Assembly: GCA_050084515.1 (NCBI GenBank)
Contig: CM114274.1
Location: 12,214,001 to 12,278,000 of the forward strand
DNA from: Blasia pusilla
Taxonomy: Eukaryota; Marchantiophyta; Marchantiopsida; Blasiales
Direction: 5' to 3'
DNA length: 64,000 bases
This document shows positions 53,990 to 64,000 of the stretch, piece by piece. Every line of letters begins with the position of its first letter. Positions within the stretch are counted from its first letter, which is position 1. The translations under genes and the position numbers were made by a program. The notes beneath the pieces were generated by a model. It was given only the letters and a program-made list of their open reading frames with translations. It was not told where the DNA came from and searched no databases.

Positions 53990-56740
53990 TATAGTCATAA
54001 CTAAAGCCAGTGAACTCCAACAGATTGTGAAGGAACATTTGGAAGAAGTAAAGATGGAAGGTGGAACATCAAGCAAATGACAATGTAAGCATTGTTCATA
54101 TTCTATGAAAACCTATCATAGCACGCGGATGGTGGAGCATTTTACATGAGAGAGATGAAACACAAATCATGGGAATCAAGATACCCATGAAGCTTAAGCC
54201 AAATTATGTGTGAAGGCCCCTCCTGGTGTGCAACGAGATCTCCAAAACAGGGTACTTATGGGAAATGGACAAGGAAGGGAAGGGAGACCCTCGAGTGAAG
54301 TGTAGAAGATGGCGCCATTACAAATAGGTTTGCAATAGACAAGAAATAATGTAACAGTTTATGTTGTGTCAAATTTTGATGGGGTTGCGAACATGACATT
54401 GTATGAAAGTCTCGATGAATGCAAAGGAGTTGTTGAGCCGAGTCGAGGGACTAGTAGCACTAGAAAGAAGCAAGTTGATATGAGGGATTCTTTCAATATC
54501 CAACCAATAGAAGTTGCAAATGACATGTGGGCAAAGTGTTTCTACGAATGTGGAATATCATTTAATGTAGTACGGCAAGATACTTGCAATGTTGGCAACA
54601 ACAAAGGTAAAGGGTTACTCAAGTCCTAGTTACAATTTGTTGCGCACCACTCTACTTTAAGAACGTATTGCGAAAGTGAAGGAAAATCTGGATGGCATAT
54701 TGGATAATTTTTGTTTGGGAGCCAACATCATCACGGATTCTTAGACTTATATCAAGAGTGAGTCTTTAGTCAACCTCATGGTCTCGTGTCCATAAGGTGA
54801 GGTCATGAGTGAGTGGGTAGACACCAAAGGGGAATCCCAAACGGTTGAAACGGTTGGTAGGTCACATAGAGAGGACAATCATGTGCATCGGTGTAAAGAA
54901 TGTGTTGCAACTTGTGACAGACAATGCTAACAATGAGCCAGAAACATGAAAACTTATCGAAGCAAAGTTTCCTCATATTCTTTGGGGTGAATATGTATCA
55001 CATTCTCTTGATCGGGTATGCAAAGAATGGGATAAATGGCCTTGGGTGGACAAGTTTTTGCACAAGCTTGTGAGATCGTAGTATTTCTGAAGACTAGAAC
55101 TTGGGTGATGGCCACATTCATGGAAACTAATCTTGTGAAGAGACTATTGTTTCTTCCTGCAAAGTCATAAAACACATTTATAATCATATACAATCGAGCC
55201 AAACCCACTCCACGATGGAAGAATCTAGGTCGAAGCTTGCGGGAAACACCATAGCCAAGAGCTCTACTCACTACCAAGGCTAACTCCCAACGCAACAGGC
55301 TCAACTCAAAGAACTGACTGTTCTTTGAGTGCACTCCACCTTCTATCCTCCAACCTAAGAGCGGGCCCTACTGGGAAACTCACCCCCAACTGAGTAACCC
55401 CCAACCCTATGTATGGAACCGCATCTCTACCAAGCCACTACGGTCCTACATAAGGAATGGCCTCTACTAGCACACTATACTCTACGACATAATCCGTATG
55501 GTCATGACATATTTCTAGGCGGTTTGCATTTATCCACAACAAGTTACATGCAATAGGGTACATTCTCGCCCCTTACAATTTCTCTTGACAATATTTAAGA
55601 TGTCCCTTCAAATACTGAATGCATGAGAGATTTCAAACAATATTGAAACTTTATGCAAAAGGGGTGCATGGCCTCAATGTCCCCTAGGCTAATTCTTATA
55701 TAGGTACTTGTTTGCGAGAGTTGGGCAACATTGTGAACCATCAGGAACTAATTGTGGATGAGTTTGGTATGGGAGTTGTCGATTCACTTAGCCCTTCTGA
55801 TAAGTGGAGAATGCACGATCAAGGTGCCCCAACATTACGCTCTATGGGTAAGCCCATATTAGCACAAGTGGTTTCTTCCTTTTCAGCGGAGAGAAATTAG
55901 AGTAGTTATGGTTTTATTCATAATAAGCACAAGAATAAATTGACCAACGAGCGTGCCAAGGATTTGGTCTACATCTATACAAGCTTAAGGTTTGTAGACA
56001 AGGGTATTTTGTGGAAATCAAGACAAGCACTGTTGTACGAGCAATAATTTTTTGAAAGGGACGGACAAAAAGAAGCTAAAAGGGTTGTAGAAGATGGTAG
56101 TGATTCTAACTTACATGCAAGAAATTGTGATGGTAATCATTGAGATAACCTCGACTTGCAAGATGAGGATCTAGAGGATGTGGATGTACTATGTGGAATA
56201 TATGGCACTGAAGGGAGGTAGGATACTCATATCGGCGATACTGAAAACTTTAACTCAGAGGGGCCTATGTGTCGTCGAAGGTTTAGTCCTTATTGAAGAG
56301 GCAAAGATGACTATGTAATGGAAAATTGGATTTGAGAGCACGAGAAGGAGCAACAACGCAAGACTTCAATCCAAGAAAATCTACCCAACACTTTTGCTAA
56401 CACAACCTAAGATCCTCACATTGTCACACCGATAGGAATTCAGAATTATTCCACCAAGGGGATCCTCCTCCACAATCTTTGAATGTTGAAAGAGTAGACT
56501 CAGCAGATGAGTCTAGTGATAATGAGGTTCTTACACCTGTTGGTCGAAACTCTCAATCTATCAATAATGGCATGGATAGTTCATACTTTTCCTCGGATGA
56601 TGAAACAATTACAATAGGAAATCTTCGCCGATCCACCCGACTTAGAACTCTTGAGCCGCCAAACCACTCCCTACATCTTTACCCACTCGACCCAATCATA
56701 GATCTAGAGTAGTAGAGTGATTGATGACTTTAGTGAAACG
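53990..56740 (+). pseudogene. hAT-superfamily transposase relic
   Basis: Near 54085 a BED-type zinc finger can be read (CKHCSYSMKTYHSTRMVEHF). 54366-54629 gives EVANDMWAKCFYECGISFNV, the start of the catalytic region. With stops, ARVKENLDGILDNFCLGANI, SLVNLMVSCP, GEVMSEWVDTKGESQTVETV and SLGEYVSHSLDRVCKEWDKW, PWVDKFLHKLV follow to about 55080, matching the DUF659/RNase-H-fold part. The hAT C-terminal dimerisation block is clear at 55850-56010: QVVSSFSAERN, stop, SSYGFIHNKHKNKLTNERAK and DLVYIYTSLR. The tail to 56740 contains an acidic frame (56479-56712). Many stops show it is long dead. A ~350 bp internal part (55150-55500) does not fit and may be a separate insertion. Confidence 0.87.
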
Positions 56741-56886
56741 GATCAGTAAATAATTGTAGCAAACTTGTTTTGTAAAGAGTATTGTAAGAATGTCTTTTTG
56801 TAACATTCTTGCCAATAAAGCAATGTTTTACATCGATGTTCAAATTGAAAAGTGTCATTTTGTGGAGAGAAGATTTATGGCACGGG

Positions 56887-57339
56887 TGTGAGAAAACAAA
56901 ATGTGACAAAATCCCTGAAATATATTACAAATCTTGGAGATACAAAGTGGCCTAGTACCTCCATGCGCTCACAGAAGAGCTTTCATGAAACTTGAACATG
57001 GAGATAACTTGACATACGAGAATGCACTACCTTTGCGACTCCCGACTATTTCACTGCTCGGGAAACTAGGATTTTTAACCTTTTTTCTTCGTTTCTATTT
57101 ATATAGAAAAATTTCCAAGGGCGCAGCCCCCAAACGCCTACGACACATCAAGGTGCACCGCGCCCTAATGCACTATAGGGTTAGATAATCCTACTAATGC
57201 TACTCCAGAAAACCACCTACGTCATATTGCTATGACTCCTCCGACGTCAAAGTCGTAACCATCAATCTCGGCTTTTCCTCATATAAGGGGGCGGATGAGA
57301 TAGATGATGCTGAGAGAAGTGGATGTTGAGAATCCAACA
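56887..57339 (-). repeat. Solo LTR of the Copia-1 family
   Basis: 453 bp similar to 3384-3862 along its whole length, with TGTGAGAAAACAAAA at the left end and GATGTTGAGAATCCAACA at the right. No primer site, tract or coding sequence adjoins it. Flanks ACGGG and TCAAG do not match, so one side may have been rearranged. Its right end lies 4 bp from the tandem array. Confidence 0.87.
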
Positions 57340-57343
57340 TCAA

Positions 57344-58085
57344 GTCCAAAATTGACTTAAATATTTTTCAACTCTTGGTCATAACTCTATTTTGCTTAAA
57401 ACTTTGCAAGACAACTAGATACATCCTAGGGATCAAGTATACCAAATTCAGCTCAAGATAACATCCTCACAAATGATGGAAAATGGAAAGACCTTATTTT
57501 GATTGAAGGTTTAATGGCGGCTAGGTCTAAAAATGACTTATCAATTTTTGAGCTTTTGGTCATAACTCTATTTTTCTTGAAAGTTTGCAAAATAGCTACA
57601 TAGACCATGAGGATAATATGTACAGAATTTCAACTCAAGATGAGATCTTTGCACAAGATGGACAATGGAAAGACCCTTTTTTCATAGAAGGTTTAATGGC
57701 GCAGGTCCAAAAATGACTTAACAAATTTTTTATTATTTTTCTGAACTCCATTTTTCTTGAAACTTTGCTAGAGAGTGACATAGAACTTGAGGATCATGTG
57801 CACCAAATTTAAGCTTAAGACGAGATCCTTGCACAAGATGAAGAATGGAATTTTTTTTATCATAGAAGATTTAATGATGTGGATCCAAAAATAACTTTGA
57901 CATTTTTCAACTCTTGGCATGGCCACAACTCCATTTTGCTTGAAACTTTGCAAGAAAGCTACATGGTGACAACTCCATTTTACTTCTAACTTTGTAGGAG
58001 GTCTAGATACTCCTTGGCAATCAAGTGTACCAAATTTCAGAGTAAGAAGGGATCCTTGAACAAGAGGAAAATGGAAAGACTCTCT
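57344..58085 (+). repeat. Tandem array of a ~180 bp unit, about four copies
   Basis: The start marker GTCCAAAATTGACTTA or its variants recurs at 57344, 57525, 57705 and 57883, giving spacings of 181, 180 and 178 bp. Each unit includes TTGGTCATAACTC, CTTGAAACTTTGCAAG, ACCAAATTT, AGATGAGATC and ATGGAAAGAC. The last unit has a short internal duplication near 57965 and ends at about 58085. Units differ by perhaps 15-25 percent, so the array is old. Confidence 0.88.
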
Positions 58086-59051
58086 TTTCCAAAAAAAAGG
58101 TGAGAATGAATAATGCCATGACTTTTCGATTCGTTTTTAAATATGAGAATTTTTTTAAAGGACGATTCTCAATCACAATTTTTATTTGAAGATAACAAAT
58201 AGGAATTAGCTTTCTCGAATTTTTAGTAAGATTTCTTGTTTGGACATACTATGGTATTGTCTTTTTATTATTTACTAGTTAGTATGCTAGTGTATGTGCA
58301 CGAAAATGTTTTTTTTATAGTTTAGAAATATTTTTAATTTGGAAAAAAAAAGAATTTTCATTTTTTTAAGGCTCATAACATTTCACTTTTTGTATAATTT
58401 AACTCCTCAATAATAATTTGAATAATTTTCAAGTCCCCTAAATAATTTCACTACCATAAAAGTTTAAACAATACCTATTCTTCCCGTCCACTTTTCCCAC
58501 TAAAATATAATCTACTACGTAAATTATTAGTTATCTTGAATTAATTAGATAGTTTTCCTTTTCCATTAAAAATAAATTTCCTTTTGTGCAGGCCCCAATG
58601 TGAATTAAAATGATTATTTTAAAATTTAATCATATTATATATATAATTTTTTCTTAAATCTTAGAAAAGTAAGAACATTCCACTCTTCTAAGGAAATTCT
58701 ATTCCGCAATTAAAATTTATATGATATCCTACTCCCTTAAATAATTCCACCCTTCCACAAAATTTTAACAATATTTACTCCTTTTCCATTGAAATTAAAT
58801 CTCCCTTCCTATCAAATATTAATTCAAAGATGACCTTATAAATTTTATATTTTCTCTAATTATCCCACTTCTCTTACACCTGGGATCGTCCGCTATAATA
58901 TAAATTAATAAATTTACTAAAGAATAAGTAATGAATACAAATATTCTCATATGTCTTTGATATTAATTTTCTCTATCTATTTTAATGTCAGTCGAGGTAC
59001 AAAATCTAACCATGTCGTTATTTTTTCTTACTATACCACTGTTTTATCTTA
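58086..59051. other. AT-rich intergenic sequence with a possible Helitron 3' end
   Basis: No gene. At 58275 the minus strand ends CATACTAACTAG followed by T, like a Helitron CTAG|T terminus; no partner 5' end was found. The rest is long A/T-rich DNA. Confidence 0.4.
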
Positions 59052-59273
59052 CTAGTAAGGTGCTCGTGCTATGCGCGGGGAAATACAAAAATGTTTGAAT
59101 AGTCTTTGCTAGTGTGCAGTTCGTGAAGGGAAGGGACTAATGGTGCTCCACACAAATTCAATTTTTTTCTTGCTGCCCATAGCATGTGAAACATTCTCTC
59201 ACTGCCTAGTTACCACTTGTCAGACAGATAAGTGTTTGCAAATGAAGAAGGCACTCTCCCATAATAGTCTAGA
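59052..59273 (-). mobile_element. Short nonautonomous Helitron-like element, 222 bp
   Basis: On the minus strand it begins A|TCTAGACTATTATGGGAG and ends GCACCTTACTAG|T, the TC...CTAG ends and A|T target of Helitrons. A weak GC hairpin (CGCGCATAGCACG) lies about 12 bp before the 3' end. The inner GGGAGAGTGCCTTC and the 3' part match, in opposite orientation, the element at 62748-62944. No Rep/helicase coding, so nonautonomous. Confidence 0.6.
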
Positions 59274-62200
59274 TTGTACATATAGGGTCTGAGGTTATAA
59301 TCTATATTCCCAAAATTGAAAATAAAAATTTCAACTTTTCAATATAATTTTAAAATCATTTATAATATTTTAATGATAAAAAAATTTCCCCTCATTCTAC
59401 TTTTCAGTTTAGAATAGGTCCATGGGAAAAATTTTCAAATAGACTTTTGGGATAATAATTATTTTCTAAAATAAGAAATCATATCTCTTTATCAATTAAA
59501 AAATATGAATCTTCTAAAATATGCAAACTTATTTTTAATATTATAAAGACAATAATAAATTTTTTTTATCAAACAAACCTTTCTATCATCGTACTTTCCA
59601 CTTTACCCAAGGATAACCCTAGAGAAAACTTTGAGACATTTCATGAACTCACTTCATGAGAAACTTTCATAATTGACTCACATTCACAAGTCTCCTAGGT
59701 TACCCAACACCTATAATAGTAGGAATCAGGGAAGGCGACCTCATTTGGCCTCATTTCTGCGATCAAGGCCCATGGTTTCTGGGACCCGGCCCTGTGTAGC
59801 TTATGTGTCGTCCCTGCGCTGGGGGTAAGGTAAGGTGAGGTGAGGTAACTCCGCGTGCAACGCCTTGTCCCGTGGGATTTTCCCGTCTTAGCCGTGGATA
59901 GAACCTGCTCCACGTACGTGGCGAGGTACCCCGTATCTCGCTGTGGGAAAAAGTTCCACGGGACACCACTTGACACGCCCTATTGGGACTGGTTCTCGGG
60001 ACAGGAAGGAGTTGGAGTGAAGAATGGTCCGACTTTAGGGTACGGAGTTTGAAGAGAGGCTCCAAAGCTGCAGCGAGCGCAGGGGTGCGGGAGCCAGATG
60101 CCAACTTCTGGGGATTCCTCGCAGTTTCTGAACTTGTTCGCCTATTTTCAATGCCCGCAGATCCAGAAGATCGGTGTTGGAACTCGGAATGTAAGTCGGG
60201 TACGTATCGGGTGATCACGTTCTAGGCAAAGCGAATCTCGCATCTCGTGCGGAGCTTGGAAGTGCCGAAGGGAATCTAATTTTTACAATTGAAGAGTGTA
60301 GAGACGAAATCCGTCATATCGTGCGTTCCATGAGCGACCGTGTAGTTTTGTAATCTGCCCGCCTTTCTTGCAAATGACAAGAAAAACGGCGCATTAGACT
60401 GCCAAACATCCGAATCCGGTTACTGGAAGAGTAAGCCAAATGGCCCATAATGTTTGTGCGATAGAGAGGCGCCCGCGTATGTACGTAGATCTACCCAATT
60501 AAATCACGACGAAACACGCAAGGGCTCGAGGAAGTCTGTGTTGAATTTTCTCTTCAACTCAGAAGACAAAGTCTAGATTCTGCATGCTAAGCGTCATCGA
60601 TTCTACGCGACACATTTCAGTTCATAGACCAATCAATTTCTCCCCTACCAGATCTTCGTAACGCCTCTTGCATTCGTTGCCAAAGGATCTTTAATTGACT
60701 AGAAAGTATGAGAATATACATTTAAATAGAAAATCGGATGGGAAACCCATCGGGATACAAACGAGGGGGCACAGAGAGCAAAAAAAAAATCCGGCCCATC
60801 GAGAAAGTCCGGCTACGGCTTCTCATGTATCGCTATCCGTGGATGCAACACTTCTATCCGTGGAGGGTAGAAGAGTTGGTAGTATAGGGTTTAGGGTTCA
60901 CAGTAGGTAGTATCTCAAAATAGTCTAAGATGGGGTAATCGTGCGGCAACTACGTGCAATCGGACACAGGATGGACAGAGGTCATTCGAAGCTGACCTAA
61001 AATCTTGTGCACATATCCGGATTCCTCGCTCCATCTCTTTCCTCCGTAGTTCCTATGTTCATAGCAAAGTCGGACCATCCCGGGTCTGTCGGGAGAAGTT
61101 TAGAAAGAAGTTGTGCTATCTTTTCTCCTTTTCGTTTTGAAACTAGAAGTGAAGTGGATCAAAACACAACACGAAGCGGCTCACCCACCCGGATGCTCTG
61201 TCTCCTTCCCTGGCCTCCCAACCATGACGACACGACCCATACCGAGCACATTCTTCGCGACTCAAAGAGTTGCGTGCAGTGCAGAAGGGGATGTCGTAAC
61301 ATTATTCAAGCAGCTTTTACGCCAGTGTGAGTGAAGTGCCACCAACAACTAAGTCAGCCAGGTGCGGTACAGGCCTACGCTAGACTTGAAAACGTTTTCG
61401 CCTCGTCCGTCGACGTAGGATAGAAGTCTGAGAACGCAACCTCAGACGACACTCCTGGTATTCTTTCTAAACATAGGTCAAGCGGAGGTATGTAGCGCGC
61501 TTGTCCGGATCGTTCCACCTGACCTCACACAGTTGAAACTAGAAAAGAACTCAGCGGGAAAACGGAGCAAAAAGTCATAGAAAATAGAAAGAACAAAAGA
61601 AAGCCTGCATAAAAGTGTGAGAAAATCGGCAAAGAAAGCTAAGGCGGATGAAATGTAAGTAGATGCGGCCTTCATTTCTACATCCTGGATTCCATCGAAC
61701 TGCTACGTAGCAAGCACCTCACCAGTCACGAGTCACGACCCGACTTGGATCTCTTTCCGTCTTCGCTATCTCCGAGTTCATTGAAAGCGGTACCACTCCG
61801 GTGAAACTGCAATAAATTCACACTAAAGATAGTTCTCCCATGCGCACAACCGGACCACTGATGATGGGAAACGTACTGGAGGTCCCGGACGACACGTTTC
61901 AAGGGCAAGGCTATCTCCAACGGAAGCCTATTTACCGTGTCTGTTTTCCTTTCTTCGCCGGATCCGTCGCTCAGCATCCACAGATCTAAACCATACCTTG
62001 CAGAAGTCCGTACTTTACTACGATCGAAACGATCATTCTTTGGATTATCGGGTCAGATGAGTCAAAACATACTGTCTTCCGACCTCACCATTTTCACACT
62101 TATCGCCCTAGATTCTGCGTCAGGTATCTGTCCCAGCGCAGCTACAAGCCTCGGCATGTGTACTTCCGGTCGGAAATAAACATCATACAGTGTGCACTGG

Positions 62201-62390
62201 AGACAATCCAATGTGCTCACATTGTTGTTTGTTAATAAAAGGCCCACGCCCAAACAAACAGGCGCAACTGTGTTACTGTGCTACTGTGCAAGGTCACCAT
62301 AACCTCGGGAATTGGAATAGTCATCACCCTATTGAACGTTTGATAAAGAAGATTTCGGAAAACGTAATTGACATTAGGTTTTAAGTAAAT
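59274..62390. other. Intergenic sequence, no gene recognised
   Basis: 59274-59690 is AT-rich. 59690-62300 has balanced composition and frames up to 151 codons (59763-60218 minus) without any domain I know. It contains a (GGTAA/GGTGA)n-like run at 59826-59845, the motif GATGGGAAACCCATCGGG at 60737 shared with 44525, and a telomere-like run near 60889. Confidence 0.45.
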
Positions 62391-62747
62391 TTTATTTGTA
62401 TTAATTTAATCATGAGAGAAAATAACAAGATTTGAGGTCTAAAAGAAAACAGGAAAAAAATAAATTACTTTGTTTAAAATGAGGGAAAACGATAGCAACT
62501 TTCCAAAAGTCGGATGGGGAAAGGAAATTCGTTTTAGGGTAATGAGATGTGGATTGATGGATTTCCAAATGAAAGAGGAGAAGAGGTTTTAAAATGAGAA
62601 GCAAGGTGCCAAAATTGGATGAGAAGAATTTTCTAATTGTGACTAGTCGTGCATGTTGTCTAGTATTTGTTACTAGTCGGTGCCCTTGTTATACACGAGT
62701 GATCTTTAAATTTTAAAATACCTCCGGTCCTTTATTTCCCTTCCTCG
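62391..62747. other. AT-rich spacer with a possible Helitron 3' end
   Basis: The minus strand at 62673 ends GGGCACCGACTAG followed by T, similar to the ends at 59052 and 58275. No matching 5' end in the right orientation was found. No gene. Confidence 0.4.
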
Positions 62748-62944
62748 TCTATATTATTATGGGAGAGTGCCTTCTTGATTTGCAAACATCTCTCTACTTG
62801 ACATGTGGCAACCAGACAGCAAGAAAATGTTTCTCCATATTCAGGCAGCAAGAAAATATTTTACACTCTTTGGGCAACAAGAAAAAATAAATCCCAGTAA
62901 GATGAGTCCCTTCATTCCTGTGCATGGCACGGACTTCTCACTAG
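62748..62944 (+). mobile_element. Short nonautonomous Helitron-like element, 197 bp
   Basis: Begins TCTATATTATTATGGGAG and ends GGACTTCTCACTAG|T. The near-palindrome CCTGTGCATGGCACGG lies about 12 bp before the end, as in Helitron 3' hairpins. AGCAAGAAAAT repeats inside at about 62818 and 62848. It pairs in inverted orientation with 59052-59273. The base before TC is G rather than the usual A, so the 5' limit is less sure. Confidence 0.6.
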
Positions 62945-63382
62945 TTTAATTTAATTATCTCCTCTTAATTGAATTCCCTCCCTTAAAGTGACATGTGTCA
63001 ACACCATAAGAACTCTTAGAAGACAATTTTCAACACTTGAGCAGGGTTTCCTTTAACCCCATCTTCTTTTAATTATATAGATATGCTTGTCCTTGTGGGC
63101 TCCTGTTTCCTAAGTATCCACAATATGGTGTCTTAAAAAAAGCAATTGGGAGATTTTGAGAAATTTATTGATGGATTGTGAAACTAGTGTATGCCAAGAA
63201 AAGGCGTGGATGAGAAAAGAAGCGGTAATTTTTATCTATAAAAATGAAAAAATAAATAAATATGGATTCACATAGGAGATATAAAAATTCACGCAAGTCT
63301 TAGTTCTAAGTGAACTTAGAAGAAAATTACATAAAGGGCTTTAATCTATGGATGACAAGAATTATGAATTAGAATATTATGA
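62945..63382. other. AT-rich spacer
   Basis: No recognised feature; short frames only. Confidence 0.4.
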
Positions 63383-63495
63383 ACTTTGCAAGAGCCTTTG
63401 AGTTTATGCTTGACTCTTTTCACTCAGGTGATAGGAATTTTTCTTGACACCTAAGTGATAAGAGTCAATCATAAACTCAAAGGTTCTTGCGAAGT
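63383..63495. repeat. Long imperfect foldback hairpin
   Basis: Arms of 48 bp, 63383-63430 and 63448-63495, pair with about seven mismatches around a 17 bp loop. Arm core: GCCTTTGAGTTTATG with partner CATAAACTCAAAGG. The transcript would form a stem like a plant microRNA precursor or a small MITE. No partner copy elsewhere in the window was noticed. Confidence 0.8.
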
Positions 63496-63796
63496 AATAC
63501 CATATCTTTTAATAGTATTGATAGAATAATTTATTGCTTATAACAAGTATTTTCGATGATAATCCTACATTGTAACCCAAGCGCTTAGGTTAGGTATTCT
63601 TATCCAACCACCAATCATCAATCCTATTTAAAAAAATTCTCGAGATCATCTCAGAAGTATGTGTTTTTAACTTTCTTTGAGCTTTGAATTATGTAATAAA
63701 TTTATTTTTAAAATTTATTATATGACAATAAAATTCAATCCACACCTACGTTGTTAAAACTATCTTGGTAGTAGGAGATGAAGCATCCCAAAAATT

Positions 63797-64000
63797 GATA
63801 TTATTATTGTAGAGTGCCTCTTCAATTTTCAAACTCCTCTCATGTTGACACTTAACCCCTTTACAACAATGTCCCTGTATCACTCACTCTCTCAACCAAT
63901 AGAATCGCTCAAAATTTCAGCCAATAGGATCACTCAAAATTGATTTAATGGGTAGGTTAAGTCCTTTGTCGCATTTTTACAAACTATGAATTAAATAAAA
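63797..64000 (+). mobile_element. Possible 5' end of another Helitron-like element
   Basis: GATATTATTATTGTAGAGTG, then CCTCTTCAATTTTCAAAC, resembles the first 60 bp of the element at 62748 (TATTATTATGGGAGAGTGCC, then TTCTTGATTTGCAAAC). The 3' end would lie beyond the window. Confidence 0.4.

Noticed and set aside
55150-55500. Separate gene inside the hAT relic (frame 54954-55334 minus)
   Set aside because: Part of the frame lies antisense to the recognisable transposase; the remainder shows no domain. A small insertion is possible but undefined.
57344-58085. CRISPR-like spaced repeat array
   Set aside because: The units are contiguous ~180 bp tandem repeats without unique spacers, in eukaryotic DNA.
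59763-60218. 151-codon minus-strand frame
   Set aside because: Composition is Arg/Ser/Thr/Pro-rich with opposing plus-strand frames of similar length; no domain recognised.

Overview
The window looks like repeat-rich nuclear DNA of a land plant. The reasons are a spliced bHLH gene with a C-terminal ACT-like domain, Ty1/copia and Ty3/gypsy LTR retrotransposons, PIF/Harbinger and hAT transposase relics, Helitron-like termini and short runs of the plant telomere motif. Nothing suggests a bacterial, plastid or phage sequence. One retrotransposon family here carries a cytosine-C5 DNA methyltransferase (MTase) domain. As far as I recall, such elements are known from early-diverging streptophytes, so a non-flowering plant is my guess, but the species is not determined.

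Layout. 1-3862: 5' part of a minus-strand copia element (Copia-1), next to a gypsy reverse-transcriptase fragment (3863-4138). 4139-12607: a structurally complete minus-strand Ty3/gypsy element (Gypsy-1) with two ~1.26 kb LTRs, an intact gag frame and a broken pol. 12608-33890: a nest of at least three copies of the MTase-bearing family, which runs gag, CCHC knuckle, retropepsin, C5-MTase. Copy 1 (plus strand, gag only) and the start of copy 3 belong to a recent ~3.4 kb direct duplication (11348-14710 and 23136-26512). Copy 2 lies on the minus strand at 14889-18720 and still shows MTase motifs I, IV, VI and a C-terminal block. Copy 3 (24409-33890) is split by a complete but dead copia element (Copia-2, 26711-32130). 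Several LTR pieces in both orientations lie between them. 33890-35300 holds telomere-like repeats, MITE-like pieces and a gypsy integrase tail.

35300-46100 is low in recognisable repeats and contains the one convincing host gene, a two-exon bHLH transcription factor (40452-41933, minus). 46325-47640 is a broken Harbinger transposase. 47640-54000 is mostly AT-rich sequence with a MITE (50740-51082) and a GC-rich degenerate minisatellite (52357-53290). 53990-56740 is a hAT transposase relic, followed by a solo LTR of the Copia-1 family and four copies of a ~180 bp tandem repeat. The last 6 kb holds Helitron-like pieces and a strong foldback hairpin at 63383-63495.

Apart from the bHLH gene, and perhaps the Gypsy-1 gag frame, every coding unit here is broken. 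The window therefore reads mainly as a record of nested insertions, duplications and template switches. All family assignments come from reading translations and motifs by eye; no database search was possible.
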